Origin: Marsupella aquatica
Lineage: Eukaryota > Marchantiophyta
Length of the DNA stretch: 64,000 bases
Reading direction: 5' to 3'
NCBI GenBank assembly: GCA_973895155.1
Contig: OZ316894.1
Coordinates: forward strand, 26,474,001 to 26,538,000
Shown here: positions 13,488 to 25,984 of the stretch, piece by piece
Position numbering within the stretch: position 1 is the stretch's first letter
Layout: every line of letters begins with the position of its first letter
Notes under the pieces: model-generated
The model's input: the letters and a program-made list of their open reading frames with translations, nothing else
What the model was told of the DNA's origin: nothing
Databases searched by the model: none
Program-made: the position numbers and the translations under genes

Positions 13488-14229
13488 GGCAACAGGTTGA
13501 TTTACAGAAAACTCTTCGGACATGGCCTGATCAACACCTCCCAGATTTAATGGCACATACGGATTTCAGAGCATCAGCCTTATGAGCGAAGATGAGAAAG
13601 ACGGCAGTCTGGTATACAAAGGCCCTTGTTCTGGTGTAGAAAGAAGTCCTTTAGCTATGCCACTCTAAGAAATTGCACAGAAAGTCGAACCCTGTTTTGG
13701 GCTTTAGTGGCACCTATTGTGAAAGTTTCTGAAATGGAAATGATTCTTTCAAAAAGTAATGTCCTATGCAATTACTTTGGGCATCAAATGTGCGTTGCGA
13801 ATTCCATACTTGTCCAAAAGTCCGTTTCAGACTCTGTGATCGCAAGGCTCCAGAAGGAACCTCTCAAAGATAATCACTTGGCGCCTCTCAGATTCTCACG
13901 GATCCCGTGGTGCTGGGGGTTGGATTTGACTTCAAACGTCACTTGCCTGTTTTATGATTTGATAGTGTAACGAAGAGGGACAGTGTGTCAAATGAAATGT
14001 TGATGTGTATAACAAACATATCCGCATACCGAGGTTTCCTTTGATCCGTCCTTTCATGCAACTTTGAACCAAACTTCCTAGAAACTTTGGAAATACACTA
14101 GCCTTAAACTCGCAATCCCTTTGCATGTACGATCGAACCGTATGACAAAGTCTACACCATAGTTACTTGCAACCATCTAGGGTTGTGAGGTTCCTCTGTG
14201 TCGTCGCCCAAGGCCTCCATTGCCTTGAT
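13488..14229 (+). other. LEO1 3' UTR and downstream spacer
   Basis: No coding sequence is supported after the LEO1 stop at 13485-13487. An ORF at 13626-13970 has no motif and is probably fortuitous within the 3' UTR or spacer. Confidence 0.5.
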
Positions 14230-14580
14230 AGTTGGATCTTCCCTTTACCTTTGGGTTCCCTTGAGGTTGTTGTCTCCAACAAGGCAACAGGTTCTAGGTT
14301 TGCTCTCGCAATGGTTTCGACTCTAGAATGGCAGGAGGGGCAGTAGAAACCCCAGCTCCAATTATAGAATCTCAGATTGCTCTCGCAATGGTTTTACCTT
14401 TGGGTCCCCTTTAGCTTGTTGTCTCCAACAAGGCAACAGGTTTTGAAATTGGAATGGCCGGAGGGGCAATAGAACCCCAAGCTGCAAATTATAGAATCTT
14501 GGACTGCCCTCGCAATGGTTATGAGACTCGAATCGCAGGAGGGGCAGTAGAACCCCTAGTTCGAAATTATAGAATCTTTT
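14230..14580. repeat. Degenerate tandem repeat array, interleaved units
   Basis: Blocks recur three to four times with variation: tgttgtctccaacaaggcaa, ctcgcaatggtt, caggaggggca(g/a)tagaa.ccc and aattatagaatct. Two of them (14230-14320 and 14390-14445) also share a ttacctttgggt(t/c)cccttg. leader. No ORF is seen. It looks like a local duplication product. Confidence 0.65.
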
Positions 14581-14773
14581 GCTGTGTCCCTTGCGATTGA
14601 GAATTACCCTTGCTTTGTTTGAGTAAAATATATTTCCACATGCTCGTGCTCAGCAGGTGTTGGAGTGCCAACTGTACGTGTGAGCTTGAATGAGATCCTC
14701 AATGGTCTCTGAATTCTCTGAGTTGCGCTATCTTATTTAGTCTTACGAGAGATCCATTTCAAGATCTCGTTGT

Positions 14774-14994
14774 TTGCACTTTCCGCAGGTCATCCTTTTG
14801 GCTGTCAAGAGCAAGCGCTGTGCAATGGTGGAACTGGAAAACGGGGTCGAGTGTACCATCCATATTGAAGAGTGCCTCAAAGGAGGGGAGGAATCAGCAA
14901 GATTTGGATTCAGATTTGTTTGCAGCTCATTTCACAGGTTTTTTGCTTTCTGGAAAGTTTCTGGCATTGAGGATCAGCTAATTAAGTAAGCTGA
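14774..14994 (+). other. Possible exon fragment of an unrecognised gene
   Basis: After a good acceptor (cactttccgcag) an ORF reads VILLAVKSKRCAMVELENG then EC.IHIEECLKGGEES. Its codon use looks more protein-like than the surroundings. No partner exons were found on either side and I do not recognise the protein. It may be a captured or decayed exon carried by a transposon, or chance. Confidence 0.25.
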
Positions 14995-15051
14995 GCTGAG
15001 CTTTTCCCAATCCCAACTGCAGTTTGACTGAGGATTGATCGCCTCCCTTAT

Positions 15052-15155
15052 TACAATACTTACCTCAAGACAGCGTTCAGGTGATTCAATTAAAGTGAGG
15101 TTATAATACTTACCTCAAGACAGCGTTTCAGGTGATTCAATTAAAGTGAGGTTAT
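15052..15155. repeat. 52-bp tandem duplication
   Basis: The block from aatacttacctcaagacagcgt to attaaagtgaggtta occurs twice back to back with a single-base indel (cgttcagg versus cgtttcagg), so the duplication is recent. Confidence 0.85.
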
Positions 15156-15444
15156 CACGGAAGGGATCTGACCGCACTACGACTCCGTGAGGACGGTCAA
15201 TAGCCACAATGATTTGCATCACTCAGTGAAAATCAATGGGAACGTTCTCAGTGAACGCTTGCTGGCTGGCTCATCACTTGACTCCATGTTCCCTTCGTCT
15301 CCACTAAACTGTCATCAAAATAGAGCTTGGCAATTCAGCTGAGAGGAATGAGGTGAGAGGTGGTCGACATAGGGAACGAGCAAGCCAGGGGGAACGAGAT
15401 CCGGAAGTGGTGTAGGGTCTGAGGGTGAGTGCATCCTCACCGCC

Positions 15445-15735
15445 TTATCTTGTAGCCTTATTAATTTCATAGTTACAATTGGGGTCAAACACAACAACTA
15501 CCCTTGCTAATGCGCCCACCAAAATGCCTTAATCTGTAGCCTTATCAAGTTATAATTGGGGTGAGCAATACAACCACCCTTGCTAATGTGTCCACCAAAA
15601 TGCCTTAATCTGTAACCTTATCAAGTTATAATTGGGGTGAGCAATACATGGACCCTTGCAACTATGTGTGCCAGAATCCCTTAAGTTGTAGCCTTGTCAG
15701 ATTCAAACTAACAAATGGGGTTGAAAAGCACACCA
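15445..15735. repeat. About 75-bp degenerate tandem repeat, four units
   Basis: Units carry tgtag/aacctta(t)tcaa, ttataattggggtgagcaatac, cacccttgctaatg and ccaccaaaatgcctt in that order. The two middle units are nearly identical and the outer two are diverged. Confidence 0.75.
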
Positions 15736-16596
15736 ACCCTTGTATCTTCCTCTATCTCGACCTTCCCCCAAAAGTTGCTTTTCAACTGGGCTTGTGTCAA
15801 CATAGCATTGTCTGGCTCGTCGCTAGTGCTGGTGTGCCTTGATTCTTTAGGGAGCAAGTGAGTCTCTAGATATGCAAATGTGGGAACCTTCTCTTGTCCT
15901 GCCATCCTGGTTGCCAAAACACTCCACCTCAGAGGAATTCTGGCAAGGTTACATCCAAAAGTTCACCATTATTGACAGACATTCCCTTAGCAGCAAAAGT
16001 GAGCCACTATGATGTTGATATTGTTTAGATGTACATTCCTCAATAGAATGGAGAGTCTCAATGAGTATAGTTTGTGCTCCAACAGCAAATGATGAGTAGC
16101 AGAGGAGGAACCACAAATGTAGCCCTCCAACCCTGACCTGGGGTTGAGCTACTAACCTTCTCCCCTGGTAGTCTTCATTGTCTGCTTCATAATGCACCCA
16201 CTTGCTTCTTGAGATCTCCTATCATGGATGCTTTAGCTATAGCCCATTGTCAGTAGACAGCAACAGTGGCACCATGGGCAAGCCTCGGAAATGACATTCC
16301 CAGACAACCACCCAAGGTGTACCTCACATTGAAGATTTGTGTCTATCCAAGCTCCCACTTCATGATTACCCGCATGATTATCACATAGATGCTGATTACA
16401 ATAAGGCAAATTGAAGGCGTAGGATTGGGTAATGTAGGAAGTGTAGGGGTGTGTAGGCGTTGTTCATGTCCATGTTGTCAAGGTTCTTCTCAACATTCAG
16501 TCGAAGGGCTTCTCTCGTTGCCTCTTGTTCCGGGCAGCTCCTCCTGTCATGGCCTCGCTGAGCACACACACCACACTTCTTGGGCAGCCTACACAC
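15708..16596 (-). pseudogene. Transposon coding relic with a CCHC zinc knuckle
   Basis: On the minus strand at 16534-16575 lies CGVCAQRGHDRRSC, a C-x2-C-x4-H-x4-C zinc knuckle preceded by CRLPKK. Knuckles of this shape occur at the C-terminus of plant Mutator-like transposases and in retrotransposon Gag proteins. The minus-strand ORFs downstream (15949-16197 and 15708-15917) are short and show no further motif, so the element is decayed and cannot be classified. MULE origin is my weak preference because the GH.RRSCP wording is common there. Confidence 0.4.
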
Positions 16597-16645
16597 TTCC
16601 TACGCAATAGAATGCTCCACCTAGCAACAGGTTATTAAGTATCGC

Positions 16646-18092
16646 ACTGGTGGACCTTGCCACCCAGCGCCCTCACCAATCCCAACACCTACGCCTAAGT
16701 GCCCCTAGTGCCCGAATGCCTCCACGAAAGATCTCAAGCAAGCACTTTGTGGCCCTTGCACCACCAGCGGCCTCTCCCATACAAAGTCGCACTTGCTCTC
16801 CAACACGACCGCTACTCAACGGTCCTCACTATCTGCACAAGCCACCAAGTGTCTTGACAAGTATCCCTTCAGGATCTAGATCTCCCAAGTCTAGCATCCT
16901 AACTCAAGAACAACAGACATTGGTAAGTAGGTCAACGATAGGTCTTCCCAATGCCATAAATCGGAACCAAAACTGACGCCCGCTATTTGTCCAAAACAAC
17001 TCTTTCCTTGGTCGCATCCCGGGTTCCCCCTCATACCTATCCATCACCAACTGACCGCCCTGCCCCAAGGACATGTTCATTTCCTAATTAGCGTAGCTTG
17101 TCCTAAAGCTTGTCCCTACATGTCGGGACCAGAATGGCCCCGACTTTAGCAACCAACTCCCGGTTCTCGCCCCGCTGATGGTCTAGGGCCAAGTGCCCTT
17201 GTAACTCAACCTCCACGCCTACTTGGCCTTGCCTCCCTAATGCAAGCTCCCTTGAGAGACTGAACGCGGCATGGTTGCTGTTTCAATAGGATTTGGCAAG
17301 CGGGCGAGATAACACTCTCAAACCGTGAGAACCTATGGCACCCCAAGACCCAGCTGAGCTCAAGAGGATGTAGCCCTCCTTGAGAGATTTCCAATGCACC
17401 CAAGAAGTCCTCCAATGAACTTCCCGTTGGGAAGTTATCGTCGTTTCTGTTTGACATTTTTCCTTAGTGTCGCGACCGCCGTGACTCATGACTTCGGCTC
17501 GCCCTTAGCCCCCACGGAGACACCACTCCCCTCATATATGCTTCTAGAGACCTACCACCCCTGGACCAATGTTGGTCCCCAAAATTTTGGCCCCCAAGCT
17601 TGACCCTATCCCACATGTCTGGGCGCGCCACCAACTGGCAACGCCCATAACTTCCTAGTTAGGCCCGTTGCGATTGGACCGACCCAGTGCTCATGCCTAG
17701 GCCCTCGGGTCTCATCACCACTTAGGGCCCCCGATCGGGCCATAACTCGCGCCCCAAGCATCCGTTGCCCATGGAGTCAACTCCATTGGCCTTGGGCCCA
17801 AGAGGAGCTCTTACTCAAGCCCTCAAAACTCAAAGTCCATCCGGGGTCTGAACGGTTGACCTTGAGCCCGGTTCTTTTCCCCCTGACCCGACCAGCTCTC
17901 AGCTAGTCTAGGTCCTTAGTGCGTGTCACCAGCTTGGCCCCTTGCCTTTGCTAGTGCCACGTCTCATTGCCCACAAGTCTCCCCATGCTAAGTCCTCCCC
18001 GGATGGCCTATCCGGGCCTGGACCATAAGGGAGCTCGATGTTGGAGTCAGCCACTCCAAAGCTAAGTGTTAAGGTAGTCAAGTTTTGCGATT
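16646..18092 (+). mobile_element. Copy 1 of a 1.5-kb element family with 5-bp target duplications
   Basis: It starts ACTGGTGGACCTTGCC and ends gtagtcaagttttgcgatt. The flanking 5-mers are ATCGC (16641-16645) and GTCGC (18093-18097), a 4-of-5 match. It aligns along its length to the copies at 21540, 23958 and 34694, with shared landmarks such as ctcaccaatccca, gcatcctaactcaag, ccatcaccaactgaccgccc, tagcgtagcttgtcctaaag, catatatgct and ggatggcctatccgggc. It is the most diverged copy and has no intact ORF. Confidence 0.85.
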
Positions 18093-19830
18093 GTCGCCCT
18101 CGGCCTGAGGTAGATCAGGTGCGCTGCAGGGACGTAAGACGCATCCGAACAGCCAACACAGCCAACACCTCTAAAAAATTCCCCTGAATAGAATGCAGGA
18201 CCGCAGTGTTTTTGCCATGAAAAATGAGGGCAAGAAGATGCAACCTGAAATGATGGCATAGGGTGCCAACTGTGTTGCACCTCTGTGTGTAAACCCTAGG
18301 AGCGAAGACAGCCCATGTTGAACATTGCAGCGGCTAGGGATTGAGAGCGAACTGCCGAAAGTGGGGAGGCAAATGTGTAAACATTTGCGAGGATGTTTCC
18401 TTCCTAAAAATGGGGCTGGCTTTTCCTTTGTAAAAACGGAGGTGGTGTGTCGATGCTGCATAGTCGGGTGGGCTGCGTTTCATGACAGGGGCACATAAGG
18501 TCTGTGCTTCCTCCCGGGTCGGGCTAGGAAGGGGCTGGGAAGGGGCTGGGAAGAGTCGAGCTGGGAAGAGTCGGGCTGGGAAGGGGCTAGGAATAGTCGC
18601 GGAGGGCTGCGCTTCATCCCAGGTCAATCGCAAAGCAAAGCCCAGGCTTAACACTTGTCCAACACTAGTCTTGTCTAGGCAATATGTTTACAAAGTGAAA
18701 CTGTCCGCAATGCGAAGATACAATTTTCTGAATAGATGTGTTCCTTTGTATTTCTCCTTCCAGACCCTATATCGTGCACTCCTACCATTAAGACTAGCAA
18801 TTGGCCATGGGATATTGTTTTTTTCATGAATCATAGGATCAAGACTAATCTTACCCCGACATGTCCTTAACAAGTAAATCTGGTGAGTCATTAACCTTAT
18901 TTTGTAAGAAGAGAACAAGAGTGTACATCACTTGTTGACGTCCAGAAAAGTCCATCTGGATAATATGTTCCATACTTAGCCTTATTACTAAAATGGAGGA
19001 ATTGTCAAGGAGAGGGGGGGGTGAATTGTCACCTGTAAAGGACATTATTGGATCCAATGGGAGAAGAAACTTTTGGGTTGTACTGTCCCGTGACATCCAC
19101 CATAATGCAAATTGGGATAAACACCTAGATATACAAAAGTATCAATTTGCTTTAGGTTGTCACATTGGTAAGCAAAGACTTTGACTGGATATCTCTTGTG
19201 TACATGAGATTTGGAAGGATTCTTCCAATCTGATTTAGTCCACATCGTTCTCACTTGAATCAGAGACATTGTCATGGAGTTTCAATTTAAGGGACGGCCT
19301 GAATGCCCATTCTTTCAATATTAATAGAAATGATCAAAATTTAAAAATCATCACACACATCATCTTTTTGACATTCATAATGTCTCATCCTTTTGTTCCA
19401 TCTATCTACACATTATAATATGACATCTTGCCAAATCTTGGGATTGTCTGCTTACAAAAAAGTGAGAAGGCAGGATTTATTCCAAACCATCGGAGATAAC
19501 ATGTTAATTTTCTTGATTGTTAGATTGTCGAAAATAAGGAAAGGGATCACAAGCACCATGTACGTATTCCTATACGGAGAGCCCGTGGGCTTGTGTGAGT
19601 CAGCATTGGGTCAAGTACAAGGAGGTGCCAAGGGTGGGGAGATGGAGTGTTGCACATGTAGGCAAGGTCCAATTTAAAAAGAAAACAATCAATATAAATA
19701 TTTTTTGGGTATCATCACATCTCTCAAAACAAACTCACAATGGGTAAACTCAAACCAACACTTGGTAGTATGAAATAATGTAATTAATGAGAAAGAAAGT
19801 ACAAGTAAAGGTACTTACAAAAGCATCTTA
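18093..19830. other. Repeat-rich spacer without a supported gene
   Basis: A small G-rich array of gggctgggaag(g/a)g units lies at about 18530-18600. Minus-strand ORFs at 18688-19275 (for example QIDTFVYLGVYPNLHYGGC) look partly protein-like but are broken into several frames and carry no motif I recognise. A decayed transposon is likely. Confidence 0.4.
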
Positions 19831-20794
19831 TCTTCTACTACTATAATAAAGAATCCCGCCAATTTTTGTCCATCATCCCGGTACAAAAATGAAAAAAGAG
19901 GTTCTTGGATTGAGTGAGATGGATACCTGAAATTGGCTCTAAGTTATAATACAAGATAAGTATACTATGTCATAGAGTACTTGAATGTGTTACTATAGTT
20001 AATTTATAGCTTGCTTATAGTACTTTTTGGCATGGAGCATTAAAATGGAAGTACTTTTTGGCATAGAGCATGAAAGTGAAAAGATTTACTGGAGATAAGG
20101 GTTTTTGGCAGGGAGCAAGCACTAAGGGGAAGTAAAGTAGATTGACATTACATTATTTTGGCGTTTGCTCTTAAAAAGGAGATTTAATTTTTTGGAAGTT
20201 AGTTAATTTTTAGTTAACTCGCGACTTGTGTGGACCCCCAATTTCTATGTGCAATGCACAGGTTATAAAACACCACATACCACAACAACTTTACCTTACC
20301 TAAGTGACATCTTTCTCTCATCTTGCCATTTTTTCTCACATTCACATCTTTATCTCACCATGACATTTTTTCTCACCTTTGATATTTTTTCTCTGCTTGA
20401 CATCTTTTCTCACCTAGCTTGACATCTTTTCCTCAACTTGACATCTTACCTTTTGCTCACCTTGACATCTTTATCTCACTACAATATCTTTACATATTTT
20501 TGTCTTCCTCACCTCAACATCTCTTTCTCTCATTGACATCTTTTTCACCTCAACATCTTTACCTCACCCCTTATCTTTGCCTCTCCTTGACATCTTGCCC
20601 TTGCCTCGACATCTTTCTCTCACCTCCCTATCTTTTCCTCACCTGTAAATCTTGCCCTCACCTCAACATCTTTGACTCGCCTCAAAATCTTGCCCTCTCC
20701 TTGACATCTTGCCCTCGCCTCAATATCTTTGCCTCTCCTCGACATCTTGCTCTCATTTCAAAATCTTTTATGCAACGCACGGGCATCAGGCTAG
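19831..20794 (+). mobile_element. Helitron 1, non-autonomous
   Basis: The 5' end is TCTTCTACTACTATAATAAA and the 3' end GCAACGCACGGGCATCAGG followed by CTAG. It is flanked by A on the left (19830) and T on the right (20795), as expected for Helitron insertion between A and T without target duplication. The TC start, CTRR end and ..caacgcacgggcat.. tail match plant Helitrons. There is no Rep/helicase ORF. The 3' half (about 20290-20770) is an array of ttgacatctttntctcacc-like units. Confidence 0.85.
20290..20770 (+). repeat. Degenerate 18-21 bp minisatellite inside Helitron 1
   Basis: More than 20 irregular units of the form (c/t)tcgacatcttt..ctcacc. The same motif fills the 3' halves of the Helitrons at 33788 and 48007, so the array travels with the family. 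The long ORFs across it are by-products of the repeat. Confidence 0.85.
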
Positions 20795-21539
20795 TTAGTT
20801 ATTAAGAGGGGTAGTGCACAAGATTCATTCTCATGTATTTTTTTATTTTGATTTTATGATATCCATTGTTTTAAGAGGGAATGAGAACACCCTCGTATTT
20901 GTGTGGGTTTTTTAATAATTATGTGCATTTTGAAAAGTCTATGTGGAGACAACATCACTCTTGCTACAACACCTTTGTGTCACAAAATTTCATGTTTTAT
21001 TGCACCTTTTTCTATCTATAATTTTTTGTACCAATCATATTTCGCATGGATAACACCTAGCGCGGAATCCGACTTTTGTGTATTTTTATCACACTCTTTT
21101 TGGATCACAATTTTCAGTATCAACTACATTCTTGATTTTGTATGCAATTTCCATCTCTTCCCCGTCCCAACAATTCATGCTTGAAAGTTCATTTAAATAA
21201 TCATTTTTGCATGCACAATTTCCCTTTGACAATCTTGCTAACGCTAACAACGCTAACAACACTTCCCCAGCTAGAAGAGTGCTTTTGCTAATAAACAATT
21301 ATTCTCAACAACTTTAAGTTTTACATGACAACACTTATGCATGACAACACTGACGGGTCATTTGGGTCAACTTCAAGCTTCTGGCTATGGAGTTTAAGCC
21401 CTAGGGACTGGTTTTGCACCACTTCAACTACCCTTTCGCACTCACTTCTTCACGGAATCCAATTTTCTCAATTGCATTAGCTTGCTCTTGTCAAGGCGCA
21501 TCAAATTGATATAAAACACGTCACAAATGGTGTAGTATA
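20795..21539. other. AT-rich spacer, no gene seen
   Basis: Nothing recognisable. ORFs are short and T-rich. A small gctaacaac duplication occurs near 21238. Confidence 0.45.
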
Positions 21540-23031
21540 GTGGTGGACCTTGCCACCCAGCGCCCTCACCAATCCCAACACTCAGGCCTAAGTGCCCTTG
21601 GTGCCCGAACGTCTCCATGGAATACCCCGAGCAAGTACCCTAGTGCTCTTTGCATCCCCTGCGGCCCCTCCCATACGAAGCCGCACTTGCTCACCTACAT
21701 AACCGCCATTCAACGGCCCTCACTGTCTGCACAAGCAACCAAGCACCTCGGTAAGTAACCCTTTAGGATCTAGAACTCGCCAAGTCTAGCATCCTAACTC
21801 AAGCTCACAGACATTGGTAAATAGGTCAGTGATAGGTCCTCCCGATGCCATAAGCCAAAACTAGAACCCACGCTCACTGTTCGTCCAGAACAGCTCCTTC
21901 CTTGGGTGCGGACTGGGTTCCCCCTCGTACCTATCCATCACCAACTGACCGCCCTGACCCCAGGACATGTTCATGGCCCAAATAGCGTAGCTTGTCCTAA
22001 AGCTTGTCCCAAGCTTGTCCCAACACGCGGGGGCCAGAACGGCCCTGACTCTAGCAACCAACTCCCGGTTCGCCCCACTGATGGTCTAGGGGCCGAGCAC
22101 CTTTGGAACTCAGCCTCCACACCTACTTGGCCTTGCCTCCCCAATGCAAGCTCCCTTGGGAGACTGAACGTGGCTTGGCTACTGTTCGGCAGGATTTGGC
22201 AAACGGGCAAGCTAACACCCGCAAACCACGAGAATCCCTGGCACCCCCAGACCCAGCTGATCTCAGGAGGGCGTAGCCCTCCTCAAGAGCTTTCCAATGC
22301 ACCCAAGAAATACTCCAACGGACTTCACGTTGGAAAGATATCGCCATTTCTATTTGGTGGTTTCCCTTAGTGTCGCGACCGCCATGACTCATGACTTCGG
22401 CTCGCCCTTAGCCCCCAGGGGGACACCACTCCCCTCATATATGCTTTTGGAGGCCTGCCATCCCCGGACCAGCTTTGGTCCCTAAACATTTGGCCCCCAA
22501 CCCGGATCCTATCGCGCATAACGGGCGCGCCACCAACTGGCAACGCCCATAACTTTCCCGTTAGGCATCCACAAGCGGAGTGCTTTAGCCCATTGTGATC
22601 GGGCCAACCCAATGCTCAAGCCTGGCCCTCAGGTCTCATTGTCGCTCCAGGCCCCCAACCGACCCAACTTGGATGGGGCCATAACTTGCGCCCCAAGCGT
22701 CTGTTGCCCATGGTGTCAACTCCATTGGCCTTGGGCCCAAGAGGAGCTCACACTCAAGCCCTCAAAATTCAAAGTCCATCCGGAGGTCCGGACGGCCATC
22801 CTTGAGCCCGGCCCATTTCCCCTTGACCCGACCAACTATCAGCTAGTCCCAGTCCTTAGTGTGTGTCCCCAGCTTGGCTCCTTGCCTCACTAGTGCCACG
22901 TCTCATTGCCCACAAGTCTCCCCATGCTAAGTCCTCCCTGGATGGCCTATCCGGGCCTGGACCATAAGGGAGCTCGGCGTTGAAGTTAGCGATGCCGGAG
23001 CTAAGTGTTAAGGTAGTCGAGTTCCGCAACT
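21540..23031 (+). mobile_element. Copy 2 of the 1.5-kb element family
   Basis: It starts AGTGGTGGACCTTGCC and ends gtagtcgagttccgcaact. The perfect 5-bp target duplication AGTAT stands on both sides (21535-21539 and 23032-23036). Length is 1,492 bp, collinear with the other copies. No intact coding region. Confidence 0.9.
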
Positions 23032-23036
23032 AGTAT

Positions 23037-23952
23037 CGACATACTTATGGTTACATTCATTTTTGACATTTTTCTGTACTTTTTATGCAATTTTTGCCTT
23101 CATTTTGATGGGCATATCTTGGTCAATCTTTAACGGACTCAGGATTTCTCAAGTGCTTTGGATAGCTTTTTTTTGGGAAAATCAGATTGATCCCAAGAGC
23201 GGTCCAATTGGTCTCATATTGCCCCAATTGGAACTTTCAGAATTAGATTTCGCATTTTTTCCTCAATTTCAACCGTACTCTCTTTCAATTAGCTTTGGAA
23301 TCCTATCTCAGTGCCTCGTTGAAGGAATCAGACACACATGTGATTTGACCAGCTCTTGTCCGGGAGTGCAACGTCTATCCTTGCGGTCCCTTTGGTGACA
23401 TATCAACCTTGTTCTGCTCCGATTATGGTTACAATTTTCTCCCCAATTTTTGGTGACGGTTTCCCTTGATCAACTTTGGAGCATTCCTGTATTGCCATGA
23501 TTCTCCTCCAATTGGTTGTTGTCTGTCTTCTTCAATTCCGGCAGGGTGGCCTTTTGCCAAGTTTTGTAGACCATTTTGTATTCCACCATCTTCGGGAGCT
23601 GTAGCTGCACGTGCTCAATGGTTTCCTAGGCTAGCGGTGGTGCCGTTTCTTGGATTAACGCAGTGGGCTCCCTCCATAGCCTTCCCTTTCTTTTCACATG
23701 TCTTGGTTGGGCCTTTTGTTGCTTCTTGATGCGCTTTTGCTTTTATTGGGTTGCAACCTGTCATGTCTACGTTGAGAGTGTTGGCGCGGGGCAAGCGCCA
23801 AACCCCACCACACACTCTCCCCCTCCTCCCCTCGCCCCATGGTCGCCTTCATGTTTGCTCTTCTTCATTGGATCTCTCTCATGTTTGTGATGACCCCGTG
23901 CCTGTTGCTCTGCCAGTCCCCCCAGTCTACTGCCCACCCCATCGTCGCCTTG
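23037..23952 (+). mobile_element. Probable 5' region of the reverse-transcriptase element
   Basis: This stretch ends at the GCTCC target site of element copy 3. Removing that copy joins it smoothly to the Pro/Ser-rich sequence starting at 25438, which leads into the reverse transcriptase relic. The second half (23760 onward) reads Pro-rich on the plus strand. Membership is inferred from this junction only. Confidence 0.4.
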
Positions 23953-23957
23953 GCTCC

Positions 23958-25437
23958 AGTGGTGGACCTCGCCACCTAGCGCCCTCGCCAATCCCAGCAC
24001 TTGCGCCTAAGTGCCCTTGGTGCCCGAATGCCTCCACGGAATACCTCGAGCAAGCCTCCAAATGCCTCTAGCACCACCCGCGGCCACTCCCATACGAAGC
24101 CGCACTTGCTCACCTACACGGCCGCTACTCACCGGTCCTCATTGTCTGCACAAGCAACCAAGCACCTCGGTAAGTAACCCCACCGGATCTAGAACTCGCC
24201 AAGTCTAGCATCCTAACTCAAGCTCAACAGACGTTGGTAAATAGGTCAGCGATAGGTCCTCCCAATGCCATAAGCCGGAACCAAAACCCACGCCCACTGT
24301 CCGTCCAGGACAGCTCCTTCCTTGGGCGCAGCCCGGGTTCCCCCTCGTATCCATCACCAACTGACCGCCCTGACCTCAAGACATGCTCATGGCCCAAATA
24401 GCGTAGCTTGTCCTACAGCTTGTCCCAAGCTTGTCTCAACACGCCGGGACCATAACGGCCCTGACTCTAACACCGACTCCCGGTTTGCCCCACTGCTGGT
24501 CTAGGGACCGAGCGCCCTCAGGACTCAGCCTCCATACCTACTTGGCCTTGCCACCCCAACGCAAGCTCCCTTGGGAGGCTGAACGCGGCTTGGCTGCTGT
24601 TCAGCAGGATTTGGCAAACGGGCAAGCTAACACCCGTAAACCACGAGAATCCATGGCACCTCCAGACCCAGCTGAGCTCAGGAGGGCGTAGCCCTCTTCA
24701 AGAGCTTTCCAACAAACTCAAGAAGTCCTCCAACGGAAGGAGATATCGCCATTTCCGTTTGCCGGTTTCCTTTAGTGTCACGACCGCCGCGGCTCACGAC
24801 TTCGGCTCGCCCTTAGCCCCCAGGGAGACACCACTCCCCTCATATATGCTTCTGGAGACCTGCCACCCCCGGACCAGCTTTGGTCCCGAAACATTTGGCC
24901 CCCAACCCGGATCCCATCGCGCATAATGGACGCGCCACCAACTGGCAACGCCCATAACTTTCTTGATAGGCATCCGCAAGCGGAGTGCCTTAGCCCGTTG
25001 GGCCCGGGCCGACCCAGTGCTCATGCCTAGGCCCTCAAGTCTGATCGCCGCTCGGGGCCCCCAACCGGCCCAACCCGGCTCGGGCCACAACTTGTGCCCC
25101 AAGCGTCCGTTGCCAATGGCGTCAACTCCATTGGCCTTGGGCCCAAGAGGAGCTCACTTCCAAGCCCTCAGAACTCAAAGTCCATCCGACGGTCTGGACG
25201 GCCATCCATGAGCCCGGCCCATTTCCCCTTGACCCGACCAGCCATAGGCTAGTCCAAGTCCTTAGTTTGTGTCCCCAGCTTGGCCCCTTGCCTCGCCAGT
25301 GCCACGTCTCATTTCCCGCAAGTCTCCCCATGCTAAGTCCTCCCCGGATGGCCTATCCGGGCCTGGACCATAAGGGAGCTCGGCGTCAGAGTCAGCGACG
25401 CCGGAGCTAAGTGTTAAGGTAGTCGAGTTCCGTGACT
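23958..25437 (+). mobile_element. Copy 3 of the 1.5-kb element family
   Basis: It starts AGTGGTGGACCTCGCC and ends gtagtcgagttccgtgact. The perfect target duplication GCTCC lies at 23953-23957 and 25438-25442. Length is 1,480 bp. It is very similar to copies 2 and 4 throughout. It appears to sit inside the reverse-transcriptase element. Confidence 0.9.
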
Positions 25438-25984
25438 GCTCCTCTCCACACCCGATACCCTCTCCACCCCTCTAGCATCCCCCTCTGGCCTCTTCGTCCA
25501 TGTTTGTTCCACCCCCACCTCCCGTCCAGTCTTTCCTTGCTCCCTCCCCAGACAAGCATCCCTTGCATACTTGCCCTGACTATGGATGGGTTAGTATCTC
25601 CCTCCCTGGTCATCACGGGCGGGGCCGGTGCCAACATTGCCAGCAAGCATAATCCCAACCTCAGCCCCCTCTTGACCTTGTTAGCGGTGCCCCTCCCTCC
25701 TTGGAGACTTCTAAGCAGGCATGGAGTTGGGTTCACACTCTAGACCCCTTTCCACCCTACCATCCAGGGTACAATAGACCTCGCCTTTATAACCACATCC
25801 CATTAGTGTTGCGCCCATTAGTTGGTCATCCTTGTTGCAACTCATGCAGCTCATGTTGGCGCATCCTATAGAGGTCTTCTATTGGTCTTTAGTCATGTTT
25901 TTTCACATCATTTTCTGCCGGGAGATTGGGAACAGCTTCAGGAAGAGTACTTTCTTTGAGCCCGTTCCTTGACCCCCCCGTGCT

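Noticed and set aside
13626-13970. 114-codon ORF after LEO1
   Set aside because: It lies in the expected 3' UTR/spacer, has no recognisable motif and no splice partners.
20228-20805. Long plus-strand ORFs across the Helitron 1 minisatellite
   Set aside because: They are produced by the repeat unit and translate to monotonous Ser/Leu/Phe runs. Similar ORFs arise over the same array in the other Helitrons.
21861-22893. Multiple overlapping ORFs on both strands within the 1.5-kb elements
   Set aside because: They differ in length and frame between copies and are not conserved, so they follow from GC-rich, stop-poor sequence rather than selection.
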